In this document: one piece after another, positions 19,601 to 28,934 of the stretch
Position numbering within the stretch: the stretch's first letter is position 1
How the letters are laid out: every line of letters begins with the position of its first letter
From: Chara braunii
Lineage: Eukaryota; Streptophyta; Charophyceae; Charales; Characeae
Reading direction: 5' to 3'
Assembly (NCBI GenBank): GCA_003427395.1
Contig: BFEA01000253.1
Span: 905,027 to 937,526 of the forward strand
Length of the DNA stretch: 32,500 nucleotides
Position numbers and translations under genes: made by a program
Notes under the pieces: model-generated
What the model was told of the DNA's origin: nothing
Database searches by the model: none
Seen by the model: the letters and a program-made list of their open reading frames with translations, nothing else

Positions 19601-20282
19601 GAGTAAGACTACATTCATAGCGTGATCAAGACTGGGGAAGACGCTCTGCGGGAAAAATTCTATTAATTGGAGCGCTCCTTCCAACTCTTCTGACATGAGA
19701 ATTAAATATATTCGAGACTTCGAGGCTTTGGTTGTTTGACTCTTTCTGAAACAAGTATAATTTTTTTTTTGCAGGGTGAAACCATCTATATAGATCGAAA
19801 AGATTCAATGACCGACAAAGACTTTCAATGATTTGTTCATCTGTTTCTATGTATACTGGGCAGGGCGAGGGGATGTGCCAACGATCCAGTTGCCTATTTG
19901 GGGCTGCATTAAAATTCCCGACCACAATGATTGGTATACCTACTGGAAGGTAATTTTTAATTATTTCAAAAAATCGTTTTCTTTCCACTGTCTCATTTAG
20001 AGCATACACACACAAGATTGTAACCACTTGTATTTCCAACATAGCCAATATATAGACCCATCTGCCTTCCTCTTTATCTGCCCCCCCAGTTTAGCGGTTC
20101 AATCCTAGAACCGAGGGGTAACCAGATTGCTACTCCTGCGCTACCTGGTCTACGAGCGTGGACTTTGAAGGCTTGGTGGGCCAAATTTGTTTATATGTGT
20201 AGTTGTGATCCGCGTTATCCATAAAGTACGTTTCTTGTATACAAACTACATCAGGCCATTCTCTTCCTTCTACGCCTCCAAA
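16621..20282 (-). pseudogene. LINE ORF2 remnant (copy 2): APE, RT, partial zf-RVT
   Basis: A heavily decayed minus-strand copy. From the right: APE endonuclease start (EWPDVVCIQETYF, near 20285-20130, with the QET motif), VGNFNAAPNRQLDR near 19930-19880 (GDFN-type motif with Asn for Asp) and the SDHA-type motif as LDHAMN near 19625. RT motif A (FIDFEKAYDYID) lies near 18820-18780, motif B (RSVRQGDPITQFLFVV) near 18640, and motif C as FANDLSFM (ADD changed to AND) near 18490. A decayed thumb follows (a short open piece remains at 17955-17521), then a zf-RVT-like piece (near 16640-16800). Many stops and frameshifts. It ends in the zf-RVT region at 16620, where copy 1 begins, and is cut on its 5' side at about 20282, where the Penelope-like copy A begins. 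Confidence 0.82.
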
Positions 20283-20314
20283 CCCAGTGGGGTTAGAAGT
20301 TTTGGGGAAACTGG

Positions 20315-20506
20315 TTGGATTTGATCGACAATGACATTGAAGCCTGGGGAAACGCTGAAGGATGTGTGTATGTACTGGTTGACCCAGGAACGAGAAAGGT
20401 GTACATCGGTCAAACCCGGAGAGAGTTGTTGACAAGATGGGAAGAACATGTCTATAGGACTGGTGTAGGGATGGTACTAGGAATTCACGATTGTACTCTT
20501 GGTTAA
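20315..20506 (+). pseudogene. GIY-YIG endonuclease domain of PLE copy A
   Basis: The frame contains CVYVLVDPGTRKVYIGQT followed by RRELLTRWEEHV. This matches the GIY-YIG nuclease core: the first motif as VYV, YIG intact, and the catalytic Arg and His of the RWxxH helix at 20435-20452. The family makes a single-strand nick, and in Penelope-like elements it is taken to prime target DNA for reverse transcription. The frame ends at a stop at 20504, about 18 codons past the RWEEH helix. It lies about 600 codons upstream of the RT, the reverse of the usual Penelope order (RT then GIY-YIG). Confidence 0.85.
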
Positions 20507-20820
20507 GACACCGGGGCGTCTTACCAATCGCTTTCGTTCCTTCAGACGATTTGGAGAAAATGGAGAACATGTTCATCAAGAAGTGGACGCCAACTCTGAA
20601 TGCAAAAGGGGTGAAGAAGAAGTCGGGAAAGAAGAAAAATTGAAAGGGAAGGAAGGAGAAAAAAGTGGGGAGAACATGCAAGGTACGAAACGAGAAACCA
20701 ATTGTCTTTGAGAGTTCAACGATACGAAGTGTGAAATTGGTTGATGTGTGTAGAAGAGTTTGGGTAGGGGAAAAAAAGTTCAGTACGAAAAGGGGAAGTA
20801 TTTCGGGACAGAAATGAAGT

Positions 20821-22756
20821 GTGGTGAAACGAGAGATAGGATCAAGTATACTTAGGCGAGGGAAGGAAGTTGGAAAGATTAGAGACTTCACGAAAAAGTT
20901 GGAGGGAGGAGGAGTGTTTGAGTTAATAAAATTGGAATCGAATGTCCTGTCGGGAAGAAAGAAGGAGTTGAAGAGGCAATTATACCAGGTGATCCGGAAT
21001 GCATGGAGTAAGAAGATACTGTATAAGTCGGACCTAGATCATCTAATGAATCTGTTTTTCGCAGTTAAATGTTTTTCTAGATCTGAGACTCGGTCAACGC
21101 TTAGAGATGTACTTTGTGGTGTGGTATGAAATAAATTCGGACCTAATTTGAGGAAGCAGTTTTGTGTTAGTGTGACTTTCGATCGTGAAGTATCGCTGTG
21201 TGCCGTTAGAAATTTGGTATGTGGGAAAATTAGGGCTCCATTTCCTGAGTCAATTGTTAAATTTGCTTGTCGGATGTTGTGGACCACGTGGCAAAAGAAT
21301 CGCTCAGTCGGTCAACTTCTTCACAAACACCGTGCTGAGTCTCAACAGACGGTGGGAATCTGCACTTGTGCAGATAGTAGCCTTCCAAAAGTGGAATGTG
21401 ATGTTAATTGCAGGCTAAGTGACGTGGATATGAAGGACTAGTTTGTAAAGAATGCGCGAAATATTGTCTGTGAGAATGGACAAAGGAGGGAACTGAGGAT
21501 GATGAGGGAAATTGATAATAGTCTAGCTAAGCTAGAACTGAACACGTTAGTAAGTGTAAAGGAAGCAAGGGGATGTGTCAGGGAAGACTCGAGGAGAAGT
21601 AGGGTTGATCATTTGGGTGAAGTGGAAACAATCAAGGAATTGACGAAGGGTCTGGTATGCTCAGAAGTTGACCGAAACACAATGGAGACTTTGATTATGT
21701 GTCTGAAGGTCTATGCGGAACAAATGAAAACATTGTTATGGAAGAATGATAGTTTCAAGGCTGTTTGGGAAACGGAGGCGGAGACTCTTGAAAAGAGTAA
21801 GCAGGCTTACAGAGAAGCGAGACTGGATGAATTGGGAAAGTGAGATTGGAAAGAAAAATGTGGTCGGGCATATATCACATGCTGTTTTTGCTACCGAAGG
21901 ATATGCATTTTAACTTGAAGTCACCGAGCATGTTGAAAGGACGGATAAAGGAAGTTAACAAGTGGGTTGGGAAGAAAGGGAAAGGGGAGTTGAATAAGGC
22001 AGCTTATGATATAAAGGAGATGTTTAGCCAGCTGCCCTATGAATCTATATTGAGAGTCGTCGACTGGATCCTGAATTGGTATACGAGAAAATGGAAGCAG
22101 ATCGTCACGATAAGAAGAAGGGGAAAGGGTTCACCGTTCGCCACAAAGAGCGGAATCGAGGGTTGGATGGGGATCAACTTTGACAAAATGCGGGAGATGG
22201 TCAAATTTAAATCGGATCATATGTTTGTCATGGCATTGGGGCGATTTTTGAAACAACAGGTTAAAATTCCAATGGGAAAAGTAGTAGCCCCCAACTGGCA
22301 TACATCCTTTGTGCCATGACTGAATGTATGTTCCTGAAAAGTTTAGGGGCGGATCGAAGTCTGATTAAGGATGTACGCCTGATTGATGATGTGACTATTT
22401 TCGTTTGGTGCCCGTTAAGCAAGGGAGAAGAGACAAAGGAGAGGGTGTTGAGTTTGTTTGAAGAAGCTTATGATGATCAACTTACCTCGAAGAGGACGGA
22501 TGAAGGGAAAGGTGAGTGAAACTTCTTCGGAACAGAGGTGGAAGTAGCCAGGAATAAGGTGACGTGTCCGACTTTCCCGATGAACATGGTGAGTGTGTGG
22601 GCGGAAGGAGAATTTAGCTTCCGTAGTTTGCAAGATTTTGATTCGTACACGTCGACCAGACATAAAAAAATGGTGATTGTGAGGACATTGTGCAAAATAC
22701 GGCAGATGACTTTGACGGATGAATTCATTTGCAGAGATATCCTAGGGGGTTGTTAA
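20821..22756 (+). pseudogene. Linker and Penelope-type RT of copy A
   Basis: One frame is open from 20821 to 21843 with stops at about 21127 and 21439 (KKELKRQLYQVIRN..., LRKQFCVSVTFDREV..., CTCADSSLPKVECDVNC...). Frames then change. RT motif A is AAYDIKEMFSQLPYESI (near 22003-22053), motif B IPMGKVVAP (near 22268-22294) and motif C VRLIDDVTIFV (near 22375-22405; Asp-Asp intact). Motif A of the form D-x2-x-hydrophobic-F-x2-LP and motif C preceded by Arg fit Penelope/telomerase-related RTs rather than LINE RTs. Frameshifts near 21843 and 22300 and an internal deletion make it inactive. Confidence 0.8.
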
Positions 22757-23141
22757 ATGAATGCCTGTTGAAATTTATGAAAAACAAAGCACCCTCTTGG
22801 GAAAAATGTGGGCAGAGGCTGTGTAGTTGGTAAGGGGGGGGGGGGGGGTGGTAGGTCTACGGGCCTATAAATCAAAAGAGGGACTGTTTGGACTGGAAGC
22901 AGTGGACGTTTTGGGAATTGGGACAATGAACTGAAGGGGTACAGTTTGGACTGAGGCCGATAGGAACCAGTAGACCTTTGAGAAGTTTCAGCTCGGTACC
23001 AGAGACACTAAAAGTACATGTGGAAAATTGAGACGGGACTTGGTACTGGGGAGTACCCAAGGAGTGGGCAGGGTCGTGGTCGAATGGTCATTGAGTCAAT
23101 ACTTATAGAGCAACTGAAACGTCAACAACATCTTGAAGCCA

Positions 23142-23186
23142 CCCCCTGACGAGGCTATAGCCGACGACGACTAGAACTAGTAGGGG
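23142..23186 (+). ncRNA. Degenerate hammerhead-ribozyme-like core, PLE copy A
   Basis: Elements in type-I order: CCCC (stem I, 23142-23145), CTGACGA (catalytic core CUGANGA, 23146-23152), a stem II region (23153-23172), AGAAC where GAAAC is canonical, a very short stem III, then GTA, a permitted NUH cleavage triplet, ending at 23182, and GGGG (23183-23186) to close stem I. The core purines after stem II are mutated, so activity of this copy is doubtful. Hammerheads in Penelope-like terminal repeats are established knowledge. The identical placement in copy B supports the call. Confidence 0.45.
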
Positions 23187-23580
23187 ATAGCCAAACTCCT
23201 TCATCTTGAAGTAAATCCTCAGGTTTTTTACGGCGAAAATGAGTTCAGGAGGCCATAGCTTGTCTATGGCAGGTATGGAGTTGCTTTGTTTATCTGATGA
23301 GACCTGTTTTCAAGTTTCGAGATATTCACATATTTGCTATTCTGGTGCATGAGCGCGTGTATAGCTATGTGTTTGCACTCGGGTCAGACTCCATTTGACT
23401 TTGCTTTATCTTCATCGAACAAGCGGTGGCAACCAGCTTGGAGGTTCACACCAAGACTCTGGTGGCTCTGTAGTAAGTGGTAGGATGGTCTTCGATATGT
23501 ACGAGCGAGGACATAATTAGTGGTGTAGGACGATCTTCGTTACGCGTGAGTGAGGACTGAACGACCATTAGGTGACGAAA

Positions 23581-24691
23581 ATGGCTTCGAACAGGAAGGG
23601 GAGCGGGAGTAACGACAGAAACGGGGGGAATTGGAACCCAGGAGGTAATGCAGGGTCTTCGAACAGCAACGAAGGAGGTGGAGGTGGTAACAACGATGGA
23701 TGAAACGACAATAACGATGGGAATAATGGTGGGTGGGATGGAAACGGTGGAAACAGAAGGAATGTCAATGGAGGAAATGGGTGGAGTAGTAACGGTGGAA
23801 ACGGCTGGAATGGTAATGGAGGAGGTGAATGGAATGGTAACGGAGGGAATGGAGGGAAACGTTACGGAGGGAATGGAGGGATACGTTACAGAGGGAATGG
23901 ATGAAACGACAATAGTGGCAATGGGGGAAACGGGAACAACGGAAGCCGAAATTGGAAACGATCATCGCAATGCTATAACTGCGGCTAGTACGACCATATC
24001 AGTAGGGACTCGGGAGTGTAACGCACCACGGAAAGGGAATCAAGGGAATCACAATCAAGCGAACAATAGTAATTACTATCAAGGTAACAATCAACAAGGA
24101 GGAGGACGAGCAACAAATGGTGCAAGTACTTCTGGAAGTTCGAACGAGACTGCCATGGCCATCAGACTTAGTTAGGATCTGGAGGAAGGAATTCGACATA
24201 TGTGTAAGTATACACAGGAGCAGATGGAGCTCGAGGAAAAGAAGGAAGCGAAAAAGAAAGTTGAGGAAGATAAGACGAGACGTGATGACGAAGAAAGAGT
24301 TGTAAGAGAGGAGCGAAACAGGGTTGAGACGTTGAAGAAGAAGGCTAAGGAAGATAAAAAAGCTGATAGAGAATGGAAGTTGGAGCTGATATTGGCTAAG
24401 TAGAAGGAATCTCTTAGGGAAGAATTCGAACGTATGTTCGCAACGAGATTTCAAAAGATGGTGATCACCGAAAGAGCATTGAAAGGAAAAACAAGGGAGG
24501 TGGAGTCAAAGTCGAATGAGGGCGAGGAAACAGAAGATCGATTGGAGAAACGAAAGAGGCAACCGGCTCAAACATACCAAATTAACCCCCAAGGGGAGAA
24601 TCCGGTTAAGGTGGGAAGAGTGTCTGCGACAACTCCGACGTCCGTTGGGAGGGAACGTGAATCTCCAAGGCTGCGAGTACCGGAGCAATGA
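23581..24691 (+). pseudogene. Gly/Asn-rich zinc-knuckle plus coiled-coil N-terminal region, PLE copy B
   Basis: From the ATG at 23581 (MASNRKGSGSNDRNGGNWNP) the frame runs through Gly/Asn/Trp-rich repeats (NGGNGWSSNGGNGWNGNG) with two TGA stops. It reaches QCYNCG-stop-YDHISRDS near 23967-24012: a CCHC zinc knuckle (C-x2-C-x4-H-x4-C) in which a Glu codon has become TAG and the last Cys is Ser. After a frameshift near 24000 the reading continues at 24019-24691 with GNHNQANNSNYYQ, then a long Glu/Lys/Arg segment (KKEAKKKVEEDKTRRDDEER) likely to form a coiled coil, and a basic Pro-rich end. A zinc knuckle suggests nucleic-acid binding in the element's RNP. The direct joining to GIY-YIG is inferred from order only. 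Confidence 0.72.
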
Positions 24692-24759
24692 ATGGAGGGA
24701 ACGTGAATCTCCAAGGCTGCGAGTACCAGAGCAGTGACTGGAGGGAACGAGGGATTCAG
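24648..24759 (+). repeat. 46-bp tandem duplication (2.4 copies) in PLE copy B
   Basis: GGAGGGAACGTGAATCTCCA... starts at 24648, again at 24694, and partly at 24740. The encoded string RERESPRLRVPEQ is thereby duplicated, with a frame change. Confidence 0.9.
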
Positions 24760-25139
24760 ATTTCTAATAAGGGAATCCGCGAACGTGTTTAACACTGTGA
24801 CAACTTTCAGATAGAGGATCGGGAAGTTTCTGAGTAAGAAGGTGAAAGTCACGATTGAGGCCATGTGTTAGGAAGCAGAAGTCACGTACAGAGGACAACC
24901 TGAGGCCGTGCATTAGTTAATCGAATTGCGCATCATGTACTTTAGCGCAAGAGCTCTGCAGATTACACAGCCACCCAGACAGAGAGGTGGAGTCGTCATA
25001 CGTGAAGCTTCTCCTAGACCACGTGCAGGACTCGGAGTGGTCATCCGAGAAGTGAGGGAGGTGCCAACAAGAGAACCTCCAACTGACAATGATGCCGCCA
25101 GAGGTAGTAATCAACCAGACCAGTGAACTATGACATGAT

Positions 25140-25430
25140 CTGAGTAAGTACTTTGACTTTCGTAAGCTATTTATTACAGATCCTGCAGTAGGGGTTCAAA
25201 GGTTACAAAAGTTGACGGAACTCTCATTGGTATTACGTGAAGAAATCCAGTGGGGTTCTAAGTTTTTGGGAAACTGGTTGGATTTGATCGATAATGACAT
25301 TGAAACTTGGGAAAACGCTGAAGGACGTGTGTATGTACTGGTTGACCCAGGAACAAGAAAGGTGTACATCAGTCAAACCAGGAGAGAGTTGTTGACAAGA
25401 TGGGAAGAACACGTGTATACGACTGGGTGA
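25140..25430 (+). pseudogene. GIY-YIG endonuclease domain of PLE copy B
   Basis: The frame reads KYFDFRKLFITDP near 25150, then LTELSLVLREEIQWGSKFLG, RVYVLVDPGTRKVYISQT and RRELLTRWEEHV. It matches copy A except that YIG is changed to YIS; the catalytic-type Arg and His in RWEEH are kept. A stop codon at 25428 ends the frame. The 70 or so residues before the domain, absent from copy A, show that the truncation of copy A falls just before the nuclease core. Confidence 0.82.
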
Positions 25431-26118
25431 AGAGATGATACTAGGAATTCATGAGTGTACTCTTCGTTAAGACAATGCGGCGTCTCGAATTATGTAGCAT
25501 TACCAATCGCTTCCGTTCCTTCAGACGATTTGGAGAAAGTGGAGAATGTGTTCATCAAGAAGTGGACGCCAACTTCGAATGCAAAAGGGGTGAAGAAGAA
25601 GTCAGGAAAGAAGAAAAATTGAAAGGGAAGGAAGGATAAAAAAGTCGGGAGAACATGCAAGGTACGGAACGAGTGACCAATTGTCTTTGAAAGTTCAACG
25701 ATATGAAGTGTGAAATTGGTTGATGTGTGTAGAAGAGTTTGGGTAGGGGAAAAAAAGTTCAGTACGGAAAGGGGAAGGATTTGGGGACAGGAATGGAGTG
25801 TGGTGAGACGAGAGATAGGATCAAGTATAGTTAGGTGAGGGAAGGAAGTTGAAAAGATTAGAGACTTTAAGAAAATGTTAGAGGGAGGAGGGGTGTTTGA
25901 GTTAATAAAATTAGAATCGAAAGTCCTGTCGGAAGAAAGAAGGAGTTGAAGAGGCAATTATACCAGGTGATAAGGAATCCATGAAGTAAGAAGATACTGT
26001 ATAAGTCGGACCTAGATCATCCAATGTAATTGTTTTCTGCAGTTAAATGTTTTTCAAGATCGGAGACTCGGTCAACGCTTAGAGACGTGGTGTGGTATGA
26101 AATAAATTTGGGTTTAAT

Positions 26119-27792
26119 TTGAGGAAGCAGTTTTGTGTTAGTGTGACTTTTGATCGTGAAGTATCGTTGTGTGTCGTTAGGAATTTGGTATGTGGGAAAA
26201 TTAGGGTTTCATTTCTTGAGTCAATTGCCGAATTTGCATGTCGAAAGTTGTGGACCACATGGCAAAAGAATCGCTCAGTCGGTCAACTTGTTCACAACCA
26301 CTATGATGAGTCTCAACATATGGTGGGAATCTGCACTTGTGCAGATAGTAGCCTTCCAAAAGTGGAAGGTGATGTTAATTGCAGGCTAAGTGACGTGGAT
26401 ATGAAGGACAGGTTTGTAAAGAATGCGCGAAATAATATTGTCTGTGAGAATGGACAAAGGAGGGAACTTAGGATAAAGGAAGCAAGGGGATGTGTCAGGG
26501 AAGACTCGAGGAGAAGTGGGGTTGATCATTTGGGTGAAGTGGAAAGAGTTAAGGAATTGACGAAGGGTCTGGTACGCTCAGCAGTTGACCGAAACACGGC
26601 GGAGACTTTGATTATGTGTCCGAAGATCTATGCGGAAGGAATGAAAACAATGTTCTAAAAGAATAATAGTTTCGAGGATGTTTGAGAAACGGAGGTGGAG
26701 ACTCTTGAAAAGAGTAAACGGGTTTATAAAAAAGCGAGACTGGATCAATTGGGAAAGTGGGATGACAAAGGAATATGTGGTCGGACATATATTATACTGA
26801 TGTTCAAGTATATCAGTCGATATCGATGAATAAGCCCGGCATATATAGAAGCATCAAGGACAGCAAGCGGTAGAATAGCACGAGCTTTCAATCACCTGCT
26901 GTTTTTGCTACCGAAGGATATGCATTTTAACTTGAAGTCACCGAGCATGTTGAAAGGACGAATAGAGGAAGTTAACAAGTGGGTTGGGAAGAAAGGGAAA
27001 GAGGAGCTGAATGTGGCAGTTTATGATATAAAGGAGATGGTTAACCAGCTGCCCCATGAATCTATATTGAGAGTCGTCGACTGGATCCTAGATTGTTATA
27101 CGAGAAAAGGGAAGAAGATAGTCACGATAAAAGGAAAGGGAAATGGTTCATTGTTCGCCAAAAAGAGCGGAATCGAGGGTTGAATGGGGATCAACTCTGA
27201 CAAGATCCGGGAGATGGTCAAGTTTGAATTGGATCATACGTTTGTCATGGCATTGGGGCGATTGTTGAAACAACGGGTTGAAATTCCAATGGGAAAAAGT
27301 AGTAGCCCCCCAGTGGTGTGCATCCTTTGTGCCATGAATGAATGTATGTTCCTGAAACGTTTGGGAGTGAATCGAAGTCTGGTTAAGGGTGTACGACTGA
27401 TTGATGATGTAACTCTTTTCGTTTGGTGCCCATTAAGGAAGGGAGGAGAGAGAAAGGGGAGGGTGTTGAGTTTATTTGAAGAAGCTTATGATGATCAACT
27501 TTCCTTGAAGAGGACGGATGAAGGGAAAGGTGAGTGGAACTTTCTCAGAACAAAGGTGGAAGTAGCTAGGAATACGGTGACGTGTCAGGCTTTTCCGAAG
27601 AACATGGTGAGTGTGTGGACGGAAGGAGAATTGAGCTTCCGTACTTTGCAAGATTTTGATTCGTACACGCCGACCAGACAGTACATTGTGCAAAATACGG
27701 CAGATGACTTTAACGAACGACTTGGTTGGTTTAAGCCTACTGACCCTGAAACGGCAGCTTCGTTTGGAGAGATATCCAAGGGGGGTGTTTAA
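26119..27792 (+). pseudogene. Linker and Penelope-type RT of copy B
   Basis: Readable in a single frame from 26119 to 27792, with stop codons at 26656-26658, two more before 26905, and 27181-27183. It contains RKQFCVSVTFDREV, CTCADSSLPKVEGDVNC, then ISPAYIEASRTASGRIAR (absent from copy A) and LFLLPKDMHFNLKSPSMLKG. RT motif A is VYDIKEMVNQLPHESI (Asp at 27025), motif B IPMGKSSSP (near 27283) and motif C VRLIDDVTLFV (Asp-Asp at 27403-27408). The catalytic residues survive although the frame does not. After the RT the protein ends near 27792 with no second GIY-YIG, confirming the endonuclease-first order. Confidence 0.83.
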
Positions 27793-28061
27793 TGAATGTC
27801 TCTTAAAATTGATAAAAAACAGAGCACCCTCTTGGGAAAAATGGGGCCAGAGGCTGTGTAGTTGGTAGGGGGAGGGGTCCAGTAGGTCTACGGACCTATA
27901 AATCAATGGTGGGACTGTTTGGACTGGAAGCAGTGAACTTTTTGGGAATTGGGACAATGAACTGAAGGGGTACAATTTGGATTGAGGTTGATAGGAACCC
28001 GTAAACCTTCGAGAAGTTTCGGCTTGGTACCAGGGACACTAAAAGTACCTGTGGAAAACTG

Positions 28062-28533
28062 AGAGAAGGTTAACAACAACCGTATTTTTCATCACCACTT
28101 CAGGACACCCTTCACCACTTCAGGATGCAGCCAGCCTAAACAAGTGGTTTTCAGGGTCTTTGGACCTTTCACCACTTCAATACCATTCAGGTCTGAAAAT
28201 CTTGAATGGTCCTGAAGTGGTGAAAGCTCCGAAGACCCTGAAAATCACCTGTTTAGGCAGGCTGCATCCTCAATTGGTGAAGGGTGATTTTCATGGTCTT
28301 CAGACGTTTCACCACTTCAGGGTCATTCGGGATTTTCAGACTGCCCAAAACTCTCACTTGACTTGACCACTTCAGGACACCCTTCACCTCTTCAGGATGC
28401 AGCCTGCCTGAACAGGTGGTTTTTAGGGTCTTCGAATCTTTCACCACTTCAGAACCATTCAGGATTTTCAGACTGCCCAAAACTCTCACTTCAAAATTTT
28501 CATTCTTGAATTTTCAGCTACCCGATAACCGCT
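28062..28533. mobile_element. 472-bp insertion in the copy B 3' region
   Basis: Copy A runs straight through the site. In copy B the site is split, with TGTGGAAAACTG before (28050-28061) and TGTGGGAAAACTG after (28534-28546), a plausible 12-13-bp target-site duplication. Inside, a module with CACCACTTCAGGA, GGATGCAGCC and TTTCAGGGTCTT appears as direct (28088-28200), inverted (28200-28290) and direct (28366-28492) copies. It has no coding capacity. The family is unknown. Confidence 0.7.
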
Positions 28534-28657
28534 TGTGGGAAAACTGGGGTAGGACTAGGTACTGGGGAGTACCCAAGGAGTGGGAAGAGTCGTGGTCGAA
28601 TGGTCATTGAGTCAATACTTATAGAGCAACTGAAACGTCAACAACATCTCGAAGCCA

Positions 28658-28702
28658 CCCCCTGATGAGGTCGTAGCTGGCGGCGACTTAAATTAGTAGG
28701 GG
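28658..28702 (+). ncRNA. Degenerate hammerhead-ribozyme-like core, PLE copy B
   Basis: CCCC (28658-28661), CTGATGA (intact core, 28662-28668), stem II GGTCG/CGACT (28669-28673 with 28684-28688, one G-T wobble), TAAAT where GAAAC is canonical (G12 to U), GTA as the cleavage triplet ending at 28698, and GGGG closing stem I (28699-28702). It is better preserved than copy A but has a mutated essential G12. Both copies can be derived from one intact ancestral core, though this is inference. Confidence 0.5.
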
Positions 28703-28934
28703 ATAGTCAGTCTCCGTCTTCATCTTCCGATAAATCCTAAGGTTCTTGATGACGAGGATAAGTTGAGGAGGCCATAGCTTGTCTATGGCAGGTCTATAGT
28801 TGCTTTGTTTATCTGATGAGACTAGTTTCAAGTTTCGAGATATTCATATATTTGCTATTCTGGTGCATGAGCGCGTGTATAGCTATGTGTTTGCACTCGT
28901 GTCAAACTCCATTTGACTTTGCTTTATCTTTATC

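Larger units (their letters stand above)
20283..23416 (+). mobile_element. Penelope-like element, copy A (5'-truncated)
   Basis: It aligns throughout with copy B from 25247 onward and to the same 3' end (28934), so its 5' third (zinc-knuckle part) is missing; the truncation point is the junction with LINE copy 2. Order on the plus strand: GIY-YIG endonuclease, a basic linker of about 500 residues, RT, and a 3' region holding a G15 run (22834-22848) and a hammerhead-like core. Relative to copy B it lacks about 100 bp of RT coding sequence near 21873 and has 57 bp extra near 21500. 5' truncation and head-to-tail association are typical of Penelope-like elements. Confidence 0.85.
23417..28934 (+). 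mobile_element. Penelope-like element, copy B (near full length)
   Basis: It begins exactly where the copy A 3' end stops (head-to-tail). About 164 bp of 5' leader precede the first ATG (23581). Coding remnants follow in order: Gly/Asn-rich segment with zinc knuckle, charged coiled-coil-like segment, Pro/Arg-rich linker, GIY-YIG, basic linker, RT. The 3' region from 27793 matches copy A from about 22755 but is split by a 472-bp insertion (28062-28533). It contains the second hammerhead-like core and ends in a GCTTTATCTTTATC tail at 28934. Stops and frameshifts show that it is dead. Confidence 0.83.

Noticed and set aside
20130-20891. 253-codon minus-strand frame as one gene
   Set aside because: Only its last part (20285-20130) is LINE endonuclease. 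The rest is antisense to the Penelope-like copy A, so it is a chance fusion across the junction.
23640-23960. TGA codons in the copy B frame as selenocysteine or Trp
   Set aside because: TAG stops and frameshifts are also present and the copy is clearly decayed, so recoding is not needed to explain them.
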